A DNA stretch of 64,000 nucleotides, from the NCBI RefSeq assembly GCF_947242115.1, contig NC_074716.1, positions 4,380,001 to 4,444,000 on the forward strand, read 5' to 3'. Every line of letters starts with the position of its first letter. Position 1 is the first letter of the stretch. A model generated the notes under the pieces. The model searched no databases. It was not told the origin of the DNA and worked only from the letters and a program-made list of their open reading frames with translations. The position numbers were made by a program, and so were the translations under genes. Origin of the DNA: Biomphalaria glabrata. Taxonomy: Eukaryota; Mollusca; Gastropoda; Planorbidae. Shown here one piece after another: positions 1 to 10,835 of the stretch.

Positions 1-856
1 ATATATTTCTTTTTTATACAGATATTTAGAATTATTTTTAATATATTTCATTTTTATACAGATATTTAGAATTATTTTTAATATATTTCTTTTATATACA
101 GATATTTAGAATTATTTTTAATATATTTCATTTTTATACAGATATTTAGAATTATTTTTAATATATTTCATTTTTATACAGATATTTAGAATTATTTTTA
201 ATACATTTCATTTGTATACAGATATTTAGAATTATTTTTAATATATTTCATTTTTATACAGATATTTAGAATTATTTTTAATATATTTCATTTTTATACA
301 GATATTTAGAATTATTTTTAATACATTTCATTTTTATACAGATATTTAGAATTATTTTTAATATATTTCATTTTTATACAGATATTTAGAATTATTTTTA
401 ATATATTTCATTTTTATACAGATATTTAGAATTATTTTTAATATATTTCTTTTTTATACAGATATTTAGAATTATTTTTAATATATTTCATTTTTATACA
501 GATATTTAGAATTATTTTTAATATATTTCTTTTATATACAGATATTTAGAATTATTTTTAATATATTTCATTTTTATACAGATATTTAGAATTATTTTTA
601 ATATATTTCATTTTTATACAGATATTTAGAATTATTTTTAATACATTTCATTTGTATACAGATATTTAGAATTATTTTTAATATATTTCATTTTTATACA
701 GATATTTAGAATTATTTTTAATATATTTCATTTTTATACAGATATTTAGAATTATTTTTAATATATTTCTTTTATATACAGATATTTAGAATTATTTTTA
801 ATATATTTCTTTTATATACAGATATTTAGAATTATTTTTAATATATTTCATTTTTA
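1..856. repeat. 40-bp AT-rich satellite array, about 21 copies
   Basis: A head-to-tail array fills the window edge. The 40-bp unit contains the words TTTATACAGATATTTAGAA and TTATTTTTAATATATTTC. Copies differ by only a few substitutions (TATA/CATA, TTTTT/TTTAT/TTTGT). Some variants recur in the same order about 440 bp apart, which suggests a higher-order repeat. The array runs off the left edge, so its true length is unknown. It lies upstream of the acceptor of the exon at 1117 and may be inside that gene's intron. Confidence 0.97.
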
Positions 857-869
857 CATGTATATAGTA

Positions 870-972
870 TGGTCACACCTGATTTCTGTAGGTGTCCGCG
901 AGCCGCAAAAAAAAAACACACTCCGGCTGGCTACATGTGGCCCGCCCGTAATTTGCCCACCCCCTGGTCTAC
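870..972. mobile_element. hAT-like DNA transposon end fragment
   Basis: Read on the minus strand, the right edge begins with CCAGGGGGTGGGCAAATTAC followed by GGGCGGGCCACATGTAGCC. This strongly resembles the terminal sequence of many animal hAT elements. Only about 100 bp remain and no matching inverted end or target duplication was found. Confidence 0.4.
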
Positions 973-1116
973 GTGATTATAGGCTACTTGTTTTAATCTA
1001 TCCAGACATCTCTTGATATTAATACATTTCTCAAAACTTTGTTAAAAAATTGACTAAAATAAAAACCTAATAAATTCTTAAATTGTATTTAACTATTAGC
1101 ATTATGTGTGTTGTAG

Positions 1117-1590
1117 GTTGGGCAGAACTTGCCATGTTCCAATCACTTCAGAAACAACACAGTCTTAGACAACTGGAAAAATATATCTGAAGTAGCTCTG
1201 GTCATATACAAAAACAGCACTCCAGTGCATCACGTGATATTTAACGGATCAAGCTCGACCTACATGACCTGGATGGATAAGAATAAGATCGAGAGCACCA
1301 GCTGGGTAGACATATATAACAATTCTGCCAACTATTTCGGCATATTCGGGCATCAAGAAAATGCAATGCGGAGAACTTTTTTTATGAACCATAATTACGG
1401 GACATGCCCTAACGACCAGGGCTGGTTTGTTGCCGTTGACAACATACTTGGCGACTGTATGTGGGAGCAGACGCCCAAATTTCCAATGTTCAAATACTCA
1501 ACTGGTAATATTATGATAAACTGGAACGAGGCTAAGACAGACCATGCTGAATATTTTGCCGTGTTTGTCAAATATAACAAATCAACATAG
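1117..1590 (+). CDS. 3'-terminal exon of an unrecognised protein gene (partial)
   Basis: An open frame runs from a good acceptor (TTGTAG, ending at 1116) to TAG at 1588-1590, giving about 157 residues starting VGQNLPCSNHF. There is no ATG at the left edge, so it is best read as a last exon. It has regular spacing of Trp, Tyr and Asn and several cysteines (in NLPCSN, YGTCPNDQGWF and LGDCMWEQ), consistent with a small extracellular disulphide-bonded beta domain. N-glycosylation sequons are frequent (NNT, NIS, NST, NGS). AATAAA follows at 1599-1604, directly after the stop. I do not recognise the family. Earlier exons must lie beyond the left edge or upstream of the satellite. Confidence 0.6.
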   Translation, partial: VGQNLPCSNHFRNNTVLDNWKNISEVALVIYKNSTPVHHVIFNGSSSTYMTWMDKNKIESTSWVDIYNNSANYFGIFGHQENAMRRTFFMNHNYGTCPNDQGWFVAVDNILGDCMWEQTPKFPMFKYSTGNIMINWNEAKTDHAEYFAVFVKYNKST

Positions 1591-1598
1591 TATGAAGA

Positions 1599-1604
1599 AA
1601 TAAA
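1599..1604 (+). terminator. Putative polyadenylation signal AATAAA
   Basis: This canonical hexamer lies 9 bases after the stop of the exon at 1117-1590. A 3' UTR this short is unusual, so a later site may be used instead. Confidence 0.4.
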
Positions 1605-1739
1605 TTGAAAAGTCACATGTTTAAATGTTTAACTCTCGTTTGCGTTTTGTTGTAGCTTTATGTGTACATGTTATTTTAAAATTTGATGTGTTTTGGGGGG
1701 TTACAAACTCTTTAAGAGCTCAAGCGTAGCCTATAACTA

Positions 1740-2345
1740 GTATATAACAGAAGCCTGATATACTTCGGACAGGAGAGATCGTTAGCCTTAGCTGGCTAAC
1801 CACATTGGATAAGGATAACTCTTAATCCAATCCTCTGCTGCCTTTCGGATATATCCAAATATGAAAAAGGCTTCGAAAATCAGCCCTCAGGAACAATTAG
1901 AAGTCGATGACCTTAGGGCAGCTTGTAGACCAGTGTCTGACCCTAGCAGAACCTTCAACGCTGCTGATCCTAAACTGTTTCGGCACCGGCACATCAGCAG
2001 CGTGGAGAGGGGGGAACTGTTGTGTGGGCGACATCGTTCCAACTATGGTTCTTCTCATGGATTACTTCTTCTTGTTGTTGTAGAGCCCTATTCTCGACCA
2101 CATCTTTACAAAGGCAGCATCTTCCCCTTCACCTATCTCTTAGTTTGTTGGGACACCACAAAAGATTTTCTGACCGTCTTTCTCCATTCCTCTCTGTCTT
2201 TTGCCTTGGATAGAACTCCTTTCAACTTCAGACCCAACCATTCTTTTAAAATGTTTTCGCATCGCTTCCTCTGTCAGCCTCTTTTTCCTGGTACTTTTCC
2301 CTGTAGGAATGTCTTTAGAAGCCCTAGAGTTTTATTTATTCTTTT
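1740..2345 (-). mobile_element. LINE 3' end remnant (family L-a)
   Basis: The minus strand from about 2345 to 2030 encodes the decayed C-terminal tail of a LINE reverse-transcriptase protein. It matches the tails at 19385-19640 and 51110-51350, including the pattern AKDREEWR followed by VVPQRS-like residues. The open frame on the plus strand (1861-2355) is the antisense of this tail joined to unrelated upstream sequence and is not a gene. The sequence from 1740 to 2030 looks repetitive but I could not assign it. Confidence 0.55.
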
Positions 2346-2586
2346 TTTGTATTAATAGTTAGCAGCTCATCGTGAGGTTGGGACCACCTGTGTTAAAAGC
2401 CAGTCCGACATCATGACTTGCATATAGATCCGTCTTCCTACGATTCACCTGGCTTCATTAATAAAAGCAATAAATAGCCTGAGGAAAAACTAAAGCAAAT
2501 GACAGTTGCCAACTCCTCCGTTTTAAACTTCAAGTTTCTATACAGCCATGTTAGGCCATTAGCAAACACCGCAACCTACACCCAAC

Positions 2587-3148
2587 TGTCAGGGTTGTGT
2601 TAAGGCCTTAGCTCGTTTACCCGGGCCCATGACATTCAACAGGCACCTTCGTGCTTACAAATAAATAAGTGACTCAACTGTTGACAATGTAATTGTTTAA
2701 TGATATGAATATAGGTTATGATGAAAAACTGATGGAGTAATGACATTGAATTTGAAACATTCTAATATTGTGGATATATTAATTAAACAGTAATTTTACA
2801 CCTTGCTGTCCGACAACGTGTCACATAAATGCTCGCAATCACACCAAAACACACTGCTGAATCTAGTATTTAGTGTAGAACTCCAATCCCATACTAACTC
2901 CCTGTAGAGACATAAATAAAGACAAACTAAAAGAACCAGTCTAGTATACTATGGCATCGAAAACAACTGCGAAATGCAGTCATGCCTTAGATACTCACCC
3001 TAAACAGGGGAACACAGAAGAATCTCAAAGAAAACGTTTCACCAGCATAATAACAAAAACACTCCACCAGCCCACAAGCAAGGCAACAAAAAGAAAGTGC
3101 GTTCAAAAATTGTGCACTTAATACACATTGGTAACCTACGCACTGACA
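2587..3148. mobile_element. Candidate solo LTR
   Basis: This is a 562-bp segment with TGTCAG at one end and CTGACA at the other, flanked by the same 5 bp, CCAAC, at 2582-2586 and 3149-3153. These are the hallmarks of a solitary LTR left by recombination. Its first bases resemble the LTR at 23951 and 28093, but the body is different. It has no coding sequence. Age cannot be judged without a partner LTR. Confidence 0.5.
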
Positions 3149-3446
3149 CCAACTGTACTCAAATTCTCACAAGTAACTTACAAATTGTGCACGTTTCCAA
3201 AGCACGTAATTAATGAGGGTAGTCTGGGAAGGTTTGGGCCTACCAGACACCTTGACGACCAGAGGATGAAAGATAGGAGGCCAAAGCCTTGCAAAGTAGG
3301 AAACAAAAGCAGGATACATAAGCATTAAAAGTAGATTCACATTTAAATGGTGTATAGTCAATAAATCACATGCTGCACAACTACTAGGCCCTACAGCAGT
3401 TTTTTTCAACCATTTTCAAGTCGAAAGACGTTCGCGTCCTCCTCGG

Positions 3447-3512
3447 CAAGCTAAGGATTGTGGGAGAATGCTAAGGATTGTGGGAGAATGCTAAGGATTG
3501 TGGGAGAATGCT
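3447..3512. repeat. 20-bp tandem repeat, 3 copies
   Basis: GCTAAGGATTGTGGGAGAAT is repeated three times without change, indicating a recent expansion. The flanking sequence from 3160 to 3446 and 3513 to 4140 shows nothing recognisable. Confidence 0.9.
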
Positions 3513-4139
3513 GTAATCTTCCTCAAGATACTCAGCCAAGTGCTGTTGTGAAACCTGTATAAATGATAGGCTATATAAATAAATTAAATGAATTAATATA
3601 AAGAAATGAAAACAAAAAATGACTAAAACAAATTGAGTCGAATTAATTAGTCATGAATCAGACAGCTAGGCCTTTCGCTTACCGGAACTCCCCAATAAGA
3701 TGTAGATTGAAGACAAAACAATTGAGTAATTTAAATGTATCGGTACATTTACCAAAAAGGCATTCCAATGCAAGTAGTGTACCTTTTTTAATAAGTAATT
3801 ATGTCATTACGTTTGATTTAGATAGGACTCAGATAAGCAAGTGTCAATGTTTGTACAATTTCTTACAGAATTAAACGACATAAAGATGTTTCACATTAAA
3901 TAAAGAAATGTTTTATGAGTTCTACATTCAACACATTTACACGGGATTAAAACACTTCTAGGTGAAAACTTTTAAATATTGATACAAACTATAATTAAAT
4001 TTTACTTCCAACATTTAACAGATCGAACATTTTTCTGGCATTTCAAAGCAGCTAAGTCAGTAACCTGTGCATCTATTTCTAAACTTTTGGCCGCTTCTCA
4101 CTGAATGAAAATGAAAACCTTTATAATAAACTATAGTTG

Positions 4140-4292
4140 TCTACGATAAAAACAGCCAAATCTCATGCAGGTGTTTATGATAAAAACAGCCAAATCTTAT
4201 GCAGGTGTTTACGATAAAAACAGCCAAATCTCATGCAGGTGTTTATGATAAAAACAGCCAAATCTCATGCAGGTGTTTATGATAAAAACAAC
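4140..4292. repeat. 33-bp tandem repeat, about 4.5 copies
   Basis: The unit contains GATAAAAACAGCCAAATCTC followed by ATGCAGGTGTTTA. Copies are nearly identical, with T/C and A/G transitions only. Confidence 0.9.
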
Positions 4293-4559
4293 CAAGACTC
4301 TTTTTTTTTTAATTTGGATTTTATTTTAACTTACATTAAAACAAAAGGCAAACAAGTTAACATAGGCCTATAACACTGATGACCAGTCAAGGTTATCAAT
4401 AAAAATAGTTCATGATTGTTAACACTGTTTATCAATAACAAATTAATTGTCACAAGTGTAATAGTAGGCTATAGGAGAGTCATCTTTTGTTCTGATGAAA
4501 ATAAACGTATTTTAAATATATTTTAAATATAAAAAAAAAAGAAAAGAAATGTAAGCAGG

Positions 4560-4970
4560 TGGTCAAGGATGGCTCTAGGTCAGGTCTAGGCCTTGCGCTG
4601 TTAAACAGAATTTTTTTACCAGTAGCGCACTAAAACCCAAACAACTAATACTAATCCAAACTATGTCAGGTCTATGCTTTGCGCTGCTAAACACAATTTA
4701 TTTTACCAGTAGCCAGATAGTGACGCTACTGGGTGGGTCCAATCTGTGACACCTCAGTCTGTGACCAAGGGCTAGAGTCATCTAAGCAACCAGACAACTA
4801 GACTAAATTAAACTAACTAAACTAGCTACAAGAAAGCAAGAACGAAACTTAATTTAAAAATAAATAGAACAAAACAATACTTTATTTACATCAGGGAAAA
4901 ATAAATCAATCATAAAATATATGTGCACTAAAACCCAAATAACCAATACTAATCCAACCCTAATTGAACT
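4560..4970. repeat. Degenerate direct repeat, about 100-bp unit
   Basis: Blocks containing GCGCTGTTAAACA or GCGCTGCTAAACA, TTTTACCAGTAGC and GCACTAAAACCCAAA recur at about 4580, 4670 and 4920 with moderate divergence. No coding sequence or element type is recognised. Confidence 0.5.
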
Positions 4971-5085
4971 ATACTATGCTATTACAAAAACTAACAATTA
5001 ACCAAACCAACTTTCAACTAAATTACTAAATGACTCCAACTGACTAAACCTAGATCTATACGAAGAAACACCCAACAATAAGTTA

Positions 5086-5385
5086 TTCGAATGGATGGAT
5101 TTAAGGTCATACGATGTGAATGAGTGGGCATTGCATCCTATTGGTTTTAAAATCAACCACCGCTAGAAAAGAAAAAAACTAACAAACAAACAAACTTCGA
5201 ATGGATGGTTTTGAGGTCATAAGATGAGAATGTATGGGCATTGGCATCGTATTGGTTTCAAAATCAACCACCGCAAGAAAACAAAGAAACAAACTTCGAA
5301 TGGATGGTTTTGAGGTCATACGATGAGAATGTAGGAGCATTGGCATCGTATTGGTTTCAAAATCAACCATCGCTGGAAACGGCTA
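5086..5385. repeat. Tandem repeat of about 90-110 bp, 3 copies
   Basis: Three copies share TTCGAATGGATGG, GAGGTCAT, GATGAGAATG, GGGCATTGGCATCG and GGTTTCAAAATCAACCA. The short minus-strand frame at 5179-5370 is only this repeat read in translation. Confidence 0.85.
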
Positions 5386-5755
5386 TCGGAATAATTTGAA
5401 TAGGCACTCGCTGAACCTCCAAGAAAACATTTAACATCTATATTTCATTTAGTATGGGGATCCAACCCAGGACTTGTGTGAAGGCTCGAGCTAAATGGGA
5501 GATGGCATAAACACGGCTTGGTGTTGGACCGAATTGATGTTGGAAATCAAGTGCCAGTGCTTCTTGTGACTGAATTAGAGACAGTATTATAAGCGCACAT
5601 TCTTAAAATCACGGGTTAAAACGATATTATTAATTAATATCTATTCGTTTTAATACACTTTAGGAAGTAATATGCAAGCATGTAGTTTAAATTTTGGACT
5701 ATTAGTGTTAAGTTAAATTTTAATTTAGGTGATGGCCAGAGACTGTAGATGTATA

Positions 5756-5972
5756 CGACGTAACCACTGCCTGCTACACAAGTAAATATCACACCAGTAG
5801 GCCTACTGCGAGGACTATAGGACGTAACCACTGCCTGCTACACAAGTAAATATCACTCCATTACTGCGAGGACTATAGGACGTAACCACTGCCTGCTACA
5901 CAAGTAAATATCACACCAGTACTGCGAGGACTATATAGGACGTAACCACTGCCTGCTACACAAGTAACTAAA
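5756..5972. repeat. 60-bp tandem repeat, 4 copies
   Basis: The unit contains GACGTAACCACTGCCTGCTA, then CACAAGTAAATATCAC and TGCGAGGACTATAG. The first copy carries extra bases (GTAGGCC). Confidence 0.9.
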
Positions 5973-6164
5973 TGTAAAGACATTCCAAGATCGTACCTTT
6001 TTCTTTAAAAAAGTAATTATGTCATAACGTTTGATTCAGTTAGGACTGCATATAAGTAATAGTGTCTTAAAAGTCAATGTTTTTACAAGTTCTTAACAGA
6101 GTTAAACTACTTAAAAGTGTTTCAAATGAACAAACAAATGTTCTTCCTAAGTCCCTAAGTTCTA

Positions 6165-6312
6165 ATGTGGGCTCCAACTGGCCTTGAGGCATGGGCCCAA
6201 GCGTAATGAGCTCCTTCGCGCCATGGTTGCTACACCACAACTGTGGGCCCCTATCGCTTGTGGGCCCGGGTTCATTGAACCCCTTCGCGCCATGGATGCT
6301 ACGCCACTGTAT
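6165..6312. repeat. Dispersed repeat with an internal duplication
   Basis: Two adjacent segments share CTTCGCGCCATGG[TA]TGCTAC and GGGCCC motifs. A related end, CTTCGCGTCATGGTTGCAAC followed by GCCACTG, occurs at 39080-39110. The CGCCACTG terminus resembles the ends of hAT-like elements, but no full element is seen. Confidence 0.45.
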
Positions 6313-6544
6313 ATAATAGATATATCGATATAATAGTATATATGAAAATGTTTTTTTGGTCACTGTTTTGTTTCGTTATAGATCTAGGTTTTTACTTTCC
6401 TTAACTATTTTTGTTTAATCAAAACTGTAATACTATGACTGTTTTCATACATTGAAGATCTGGTCTACATAAATTGATAAATAAATCTGTATTATTCTGT
6501 ATAATAAATTAATATGTCTGCATCTTAATACGTTTTTTATACAA

Positions 6545-7660
6545 CACTACATTGAATCAAAGCTTTTATTCTAGATCTAGAAATCATAGTCTATATGAAA
6601 TTACCAAATAGACCTAGATCTAGATAGTCTATTGAATATAGCCTTTTACTAGATTCTAGATTAAATTTTTAAGTAAATTATTATTATAGTTTATACTAAA
6701 TTATACTATAACTATTCTATTATAGTTTAGAATAATTTAATTTAGATTAGACTAATTAGACTATCAATAGTATCAACTATCATTAGACTAAGACTTCATT
6801 AGACACTCAGTCTCAGGACTCAGAGTCTCAGTCACTCACTCACTGTAAGTGTAAGTAAGTAGTAGATCTAGTAGTGTTACTGTTAGTGTTATTGACTGTA
6901 GTGACTGTGTTTTTAGTGTGTAGTCTGTAGTAGTGTAGTGTCTCTTGCCATTTTTTTTTGGTAGGCAAGACGATAATTATTGATCTAGATCTACTCTAGA
7001 CTAGTGACCGACCGACTAGTCTAGTTACTATTTACTATGACTATAGTTGACTATAGTATAATACTGTATAATTATATAATAATTATAATAGAAGTATAGT
7101 AGCGGCTATAGTACATATAATATAATATACTGGCTATAACAAGCCTATGGCTATGGCTATGAGAATATAAGTATAGGCATAGGTTATACCGCCGCTATAC
7201 TCATACTGCTGTTAACTATAGATTAGTAATTAGTATATATATATTTTTATATTAGATCTATAGATCTATAATAAATAATGATTTTAAAATCTATATATAA
7301 TATTACTACTAGTAAGTACTAGTACTAGATTCTAAGTAGGTTATTAGGGTAGTCGTTATGATGTTGACATTATGTTACTAACCGAAAGTTACTGAGTACA
7401 GACTACAGTCGCAGTGTTTATATTTTAAATAATTATATGTTTATTAAATAATAATATTACAAATTACATTAATTAGTCGAGTAGATCTAGAATTCTAGAT
7501 CTAGGATATGATAATGATTATAAAGACTCAGTATTGACTTGAGTATTGCTAGATCTAGATCTAGAATTTATAAAATATAGGTATCTAGATATAAACAATA
7601 ATTATTATTATATAAATATCATCTAGAGATCTACTCATAATCATTTATAGGACTTAGCCT
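6545..7660. repeat. Cryptically simple tract rich in CTAGATCTAG and AGTCT/AGACT words
   Basis: For about 1.1 kb the sequence is built from a small vocabulary: TAGATCTAG palindromes, ACTAG, TATAG, GACTCAGTCTC and TGTTAGTG. There is no fixed repeat unit and no open frame. A second tract of the same kind lies at 40320-40740. Both sit a few hundred bases to several kb upstream of a gene's first recognised exon. Confidence 0.6.
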
Positions 7661-7730
7661 GACTTTGGACACATTATAGTTATAGTCATCTTTGAAGTAA
7701 TGATAACTAACAATACACGCATTCTACTAA

Positions 7731-8125
7731 TATCTTATCTTATATAATACAGACGTTACTTCAAAAAAGAAGATGATTACGTCCTATGCATTTAGTCATG
7801 CATATTAACCAATCATCTCTATACATGGATGTTCCCTAAAGCAGTCTTATCTTATCTTATATAATACAGACGTTATTTCAAAAAAGAAGATGATTACGTC
7901 CTACGCGTCATGCATTTAGTCATGCATATTAACCAATGACTTAAATTCAGCCAAGTCACTGGTTTTCCTGGCTAGCTCAGGCAACCCATTCCATGCTCTA
8001 ATAGCACTAGGGAAGAAGGAGTATTTGTACAAATTTGTCCTAGCATATGGGACGAGGAATGTGCCTTTATCTTTGTGTCTTTCAGAGTATTTTATTAAAT
8101 TCTGTTTTTAATAGTAAGATATGAT
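7731..8125 (-). mobile_element. LINE 3' end (CR1/Jockey-like family L-b), tail duplicated
   Basis: The minus strand matches the last codons and 3' UTR of the LINE at 28832-30593. It includes the tail region ACGTCTGTATTATATAAGAT and the C-terminal coding stretch from about 8111 to 7950. The tail segment is present twice, at 7734-7802 and 7851-7930, separated by an unrelated stretch of about 50 bp. Confidence 0.8.
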
Positions 8126-8407
8126 AAATTTGATAAAATATCTCTAGGTCTAGACTCTATATAAGCCACTATAAGGCATTTATTAAATATAAGGTAATAT
8201 ATTATTATACTATTAAATAGACTCCAGATCTAGATAAAATGAGTAAATCTACATGACTTAAATAATTTATAAGTAGCTATTAGTATCATTATTCTTAGTA
8301 GTAATTAATTATATATTTAATATTTATAATATTAATTATAATTATTATTAATATATTCTATTTTATTTATAATCTATATCATTATTATTTTTATGACTAT
8401 AAAGGAA

Positions 8408-8660
8408 AGAGACGCGGTGGCTGAGCGGTAAAGTGCTTCCAAACCAGGGGTCCTGGGTTCAAATCCTGGTGAATGCCTCTGAGTCAACCCAGCTTTAATG
8501 GGTACCTGACATTAGTTGGGGAAAGTAAAAAGGTGGTTGGTCGTTGTGCTGGCCACATGACACCCTCGTTAACCGTAGGTCGCAGAAACAGATGACCTTT
8601 GCATCATCTGCCCTATAGACCACAAGGTCTGAAAGGGGTTCATTTTTTCTTTTAAGGCAA
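8408..8660 (+). mobile_element. tRNA-derived SINE, family S-a
   Basis: The 5' head has pol III promoter boxes: box A around TGGCTGAGCGGTAAAGTGC, and box B GGTTCAAATCC. The SINE body follows with TAATGGGTACCTGACATTAG, TGGCCACATGACACCCTCGT, CATCATCTGCCCTATAGACC and ACAAGGTCTGAAAGGGGTTC. This is the best-preserved copy of the family in the window. The head is too diverged and lacks the 3' half needed for a functional tRNA gene. Confidence 0.85.
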
Positions 8661-8850
8661 GTAGGAGGAGTATAAAAATTTGTTAAAAAGGAAGGGGGGG
8701 GGGGTAGAAGATTTGTTACATAACCAAACAAAAAATGATTCAAATGAAATTTATTATAACAAAACTTTTTTAGATTTTAGATCAGTTGTGTTTATAAAAT
8801 AATTTTTTTTTTTTATGTTCTCACAGCACCTTGAGTCTACATATTGTTTG

Positions 8851-8932
8851 TTAACTCTTTCTCTCCTAACTGACCCGATACCAACGTTGATTCCACCAGA
8901 ATGTGGTAAATAATTATGGAGAGAAAGAGTTA
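8851..8932. mobile_element. Tiny palindromic TTAA element (about 80 bp)
   Basis: The inverted termini CTCTTTCTCTCC and GGAGAGAAAGAG flank a core containing ACCAACGTTGATTCCACCAG. The left edge is TTAA and the right edge is TTAG. The same element at 49948-50028 has TTAA on both sides. It looks like a minimal MITE that targets TTAA. Confidence 0.6.
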
Positions 8933-9484
8933 GCAGGGCTTTAAAAATTAAATTATTATTAATGACAGGTGCAGTGGTCCCTTGACTTTTGCAGGTCCCA
9001 CTCCCCCACTTATCAAAAAAATATAAATGGAAAAAATTCACTACAAGTTTTCTGGCTGCTGACAGCCCAAATACAGTATTGGGGGGGAAAAATGAATACA
9101 TCGAAGTGCCAATAGAAGTCGATATACTTTTCCTATCATTTCTATAGATACCATGATGAAAAATATAATTTGGGATCATGATAAAATAATGAATAAATAA
9201 GTCTTTTAAGAATTTTCTTAATATGTTGCTCTAGGGGCTTTTGAGTTTTGTTGCAATTTGTTATAAGTAGCTGAATGTTCTCTTAAAACTAGCCTGATGA
9301 ATTTTAGAATATTTCATAGATGTATAGAATAAAATCACTAAATGGGGACTTAGAATATAGGTCATGCTCATAGTTGAGTTAGTAGATCTTGTATTAACTC
9401 TATAGTAGGCATTTTTATAAATAAAACAATAACTTTCTATTGTTCATGCCTTACTAGTACTATTAGGCTACAGTAAACACCGAA

Positions 9485-9814
9485 TTTGCTGGTGAAATTT
9501 TCAAAAAAAATGTTATGTGACATGATTGCTTTTAACTGTAGCTATTGTTCACCCTGCAGCTTTGTTCAGTAATATTTAAAGCTTTAAACACTCTTGATCT
9601 ATTTAAAGTTAATCACCATATAACTTGAAAAACTTTTAAAAAATGTAAATTTGCTGGTGAAATTTTCAAAAAAAATGTTATGTGACATGATTGCTTTTAA
9701 CTGTAGCTATTGTTCACCCTGCAGCTTTGTTCAGTAATATTTAAAGCTTTAAACACTCTTGATCTATTTAAAGTTAATCACCATATAACTTGAAAAACTT
9801 TTAAAAAATGTAAA
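9485..9814. repeat. 165-bp direct duplication
   Basis: Two adjacent 165-bp copies (9485-9649 and 9650-9814) begin TTTGCTGGTGAAATTTTC and appear identical throughout. No coding sequence is involved. The near identity indicates a very recent tandem duplication, or possibly an assembly duplication. Confidence 0.95.
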
Positions 9815-10835
9815 TTAAATATATCAAGATATAAATTTGCACACAGCTGGCTTTTCATATATATATTTTCAGCCAGGAATCAGCTAGTCAATAAATGTCA
9901 TTTGCAAAATTTTTTTCAACATTTAAATTACATTTCTCCATTATCCAGGGTTAGATCAGTAACAACAACTGTATGTAGCCCAGACTTGGAATGCTGAGAG
10001 ATGGTAAAATTCATGTATAAAACGGAACTTTATAAAATACAATTAAAGCATGCTTGCTGCCTATTTCTGATTTGTTTGAGCATTTATCTTTACAATGACT
10101 AATAAGGGGGAGTATAGAGACTTGTTAATAACTAGAGTGTTATGTAGCAAGTTCTTTGATTTACTATTTTATTTTATTCTTGAATGGCAGCAACTTAAAG
10201 ACAAGTCTAATTTTGTAGCAGTTTCAATGTTTTTTTTATACAAATACATTTTTACAACACAGTTCCCTCGTAAGCCTCTAACTCTCCAGATTCTCTCTCT
10301 CCCTACAAATTCTAACTAACTAAATATCCCGAAATCAAGGCTTTATATACATTTTTGGTCTACACTTGAATATCCACCTGTTCAATTAACAAAAAGGGCA
10401 GTACAAAACAAACAAATTCTTCGGCACGCAGAAAACTTTGATTTGTTTGGACATTGTTTGTTCACTCAATCAAATCATATTACAATGACAGAAATCTAGT
10501 TGCTTAAATGAACCAAAATTAACTTCCTAGGTTAATGGAATCTAATATATATATTCTACATCAATACTCGTCATTCTTTCTTTTTGACATTGACACTTGG
10601 CGCTTTCCATGCTCTAGTCCCCATATAAAGAAACAAGATTAATTTTAATGCTTTTGTTGTTGTGTTTCATTGTCTCGATTGGAGAAATGACCTGATTCTA
10701 TTGATAAAATTAGACTAACAGTTTCATAACATGTAAGAAAAAAAAAATACCAGTATGCTGTTAGTTGATTTTTAGGCATATTTTGTAGCGGTTTGATTTA
10801 AATACTCACAAGTAATGTCTTTTTTTTTTATACAG
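9815..10835. other. Region upstream of SON with nothing recognised
   Basis: This is AT-rich sequence with no supported exon, repeat or clear promoter element. The small open frame at 10095-10319 has no coding signature. A transcription start and a non-coding first exon of SON are expected somewhere here or further left, because an acceptor-like site ends at 10835. Confidence 0.5.

Noticed and set aside
1861-2355. 164-codon plus-strand frame
   Set aside because: Its second half is the antisense of a LINE protein tail seen three more times in the window, and the first half has no support as coding.
8408-8480. Possible tRNA gene (box A and box B present)
   Set aside because: The sequence does not fold into a full cloverleaf, and it is joined to a SINE body repeated at many other sites.
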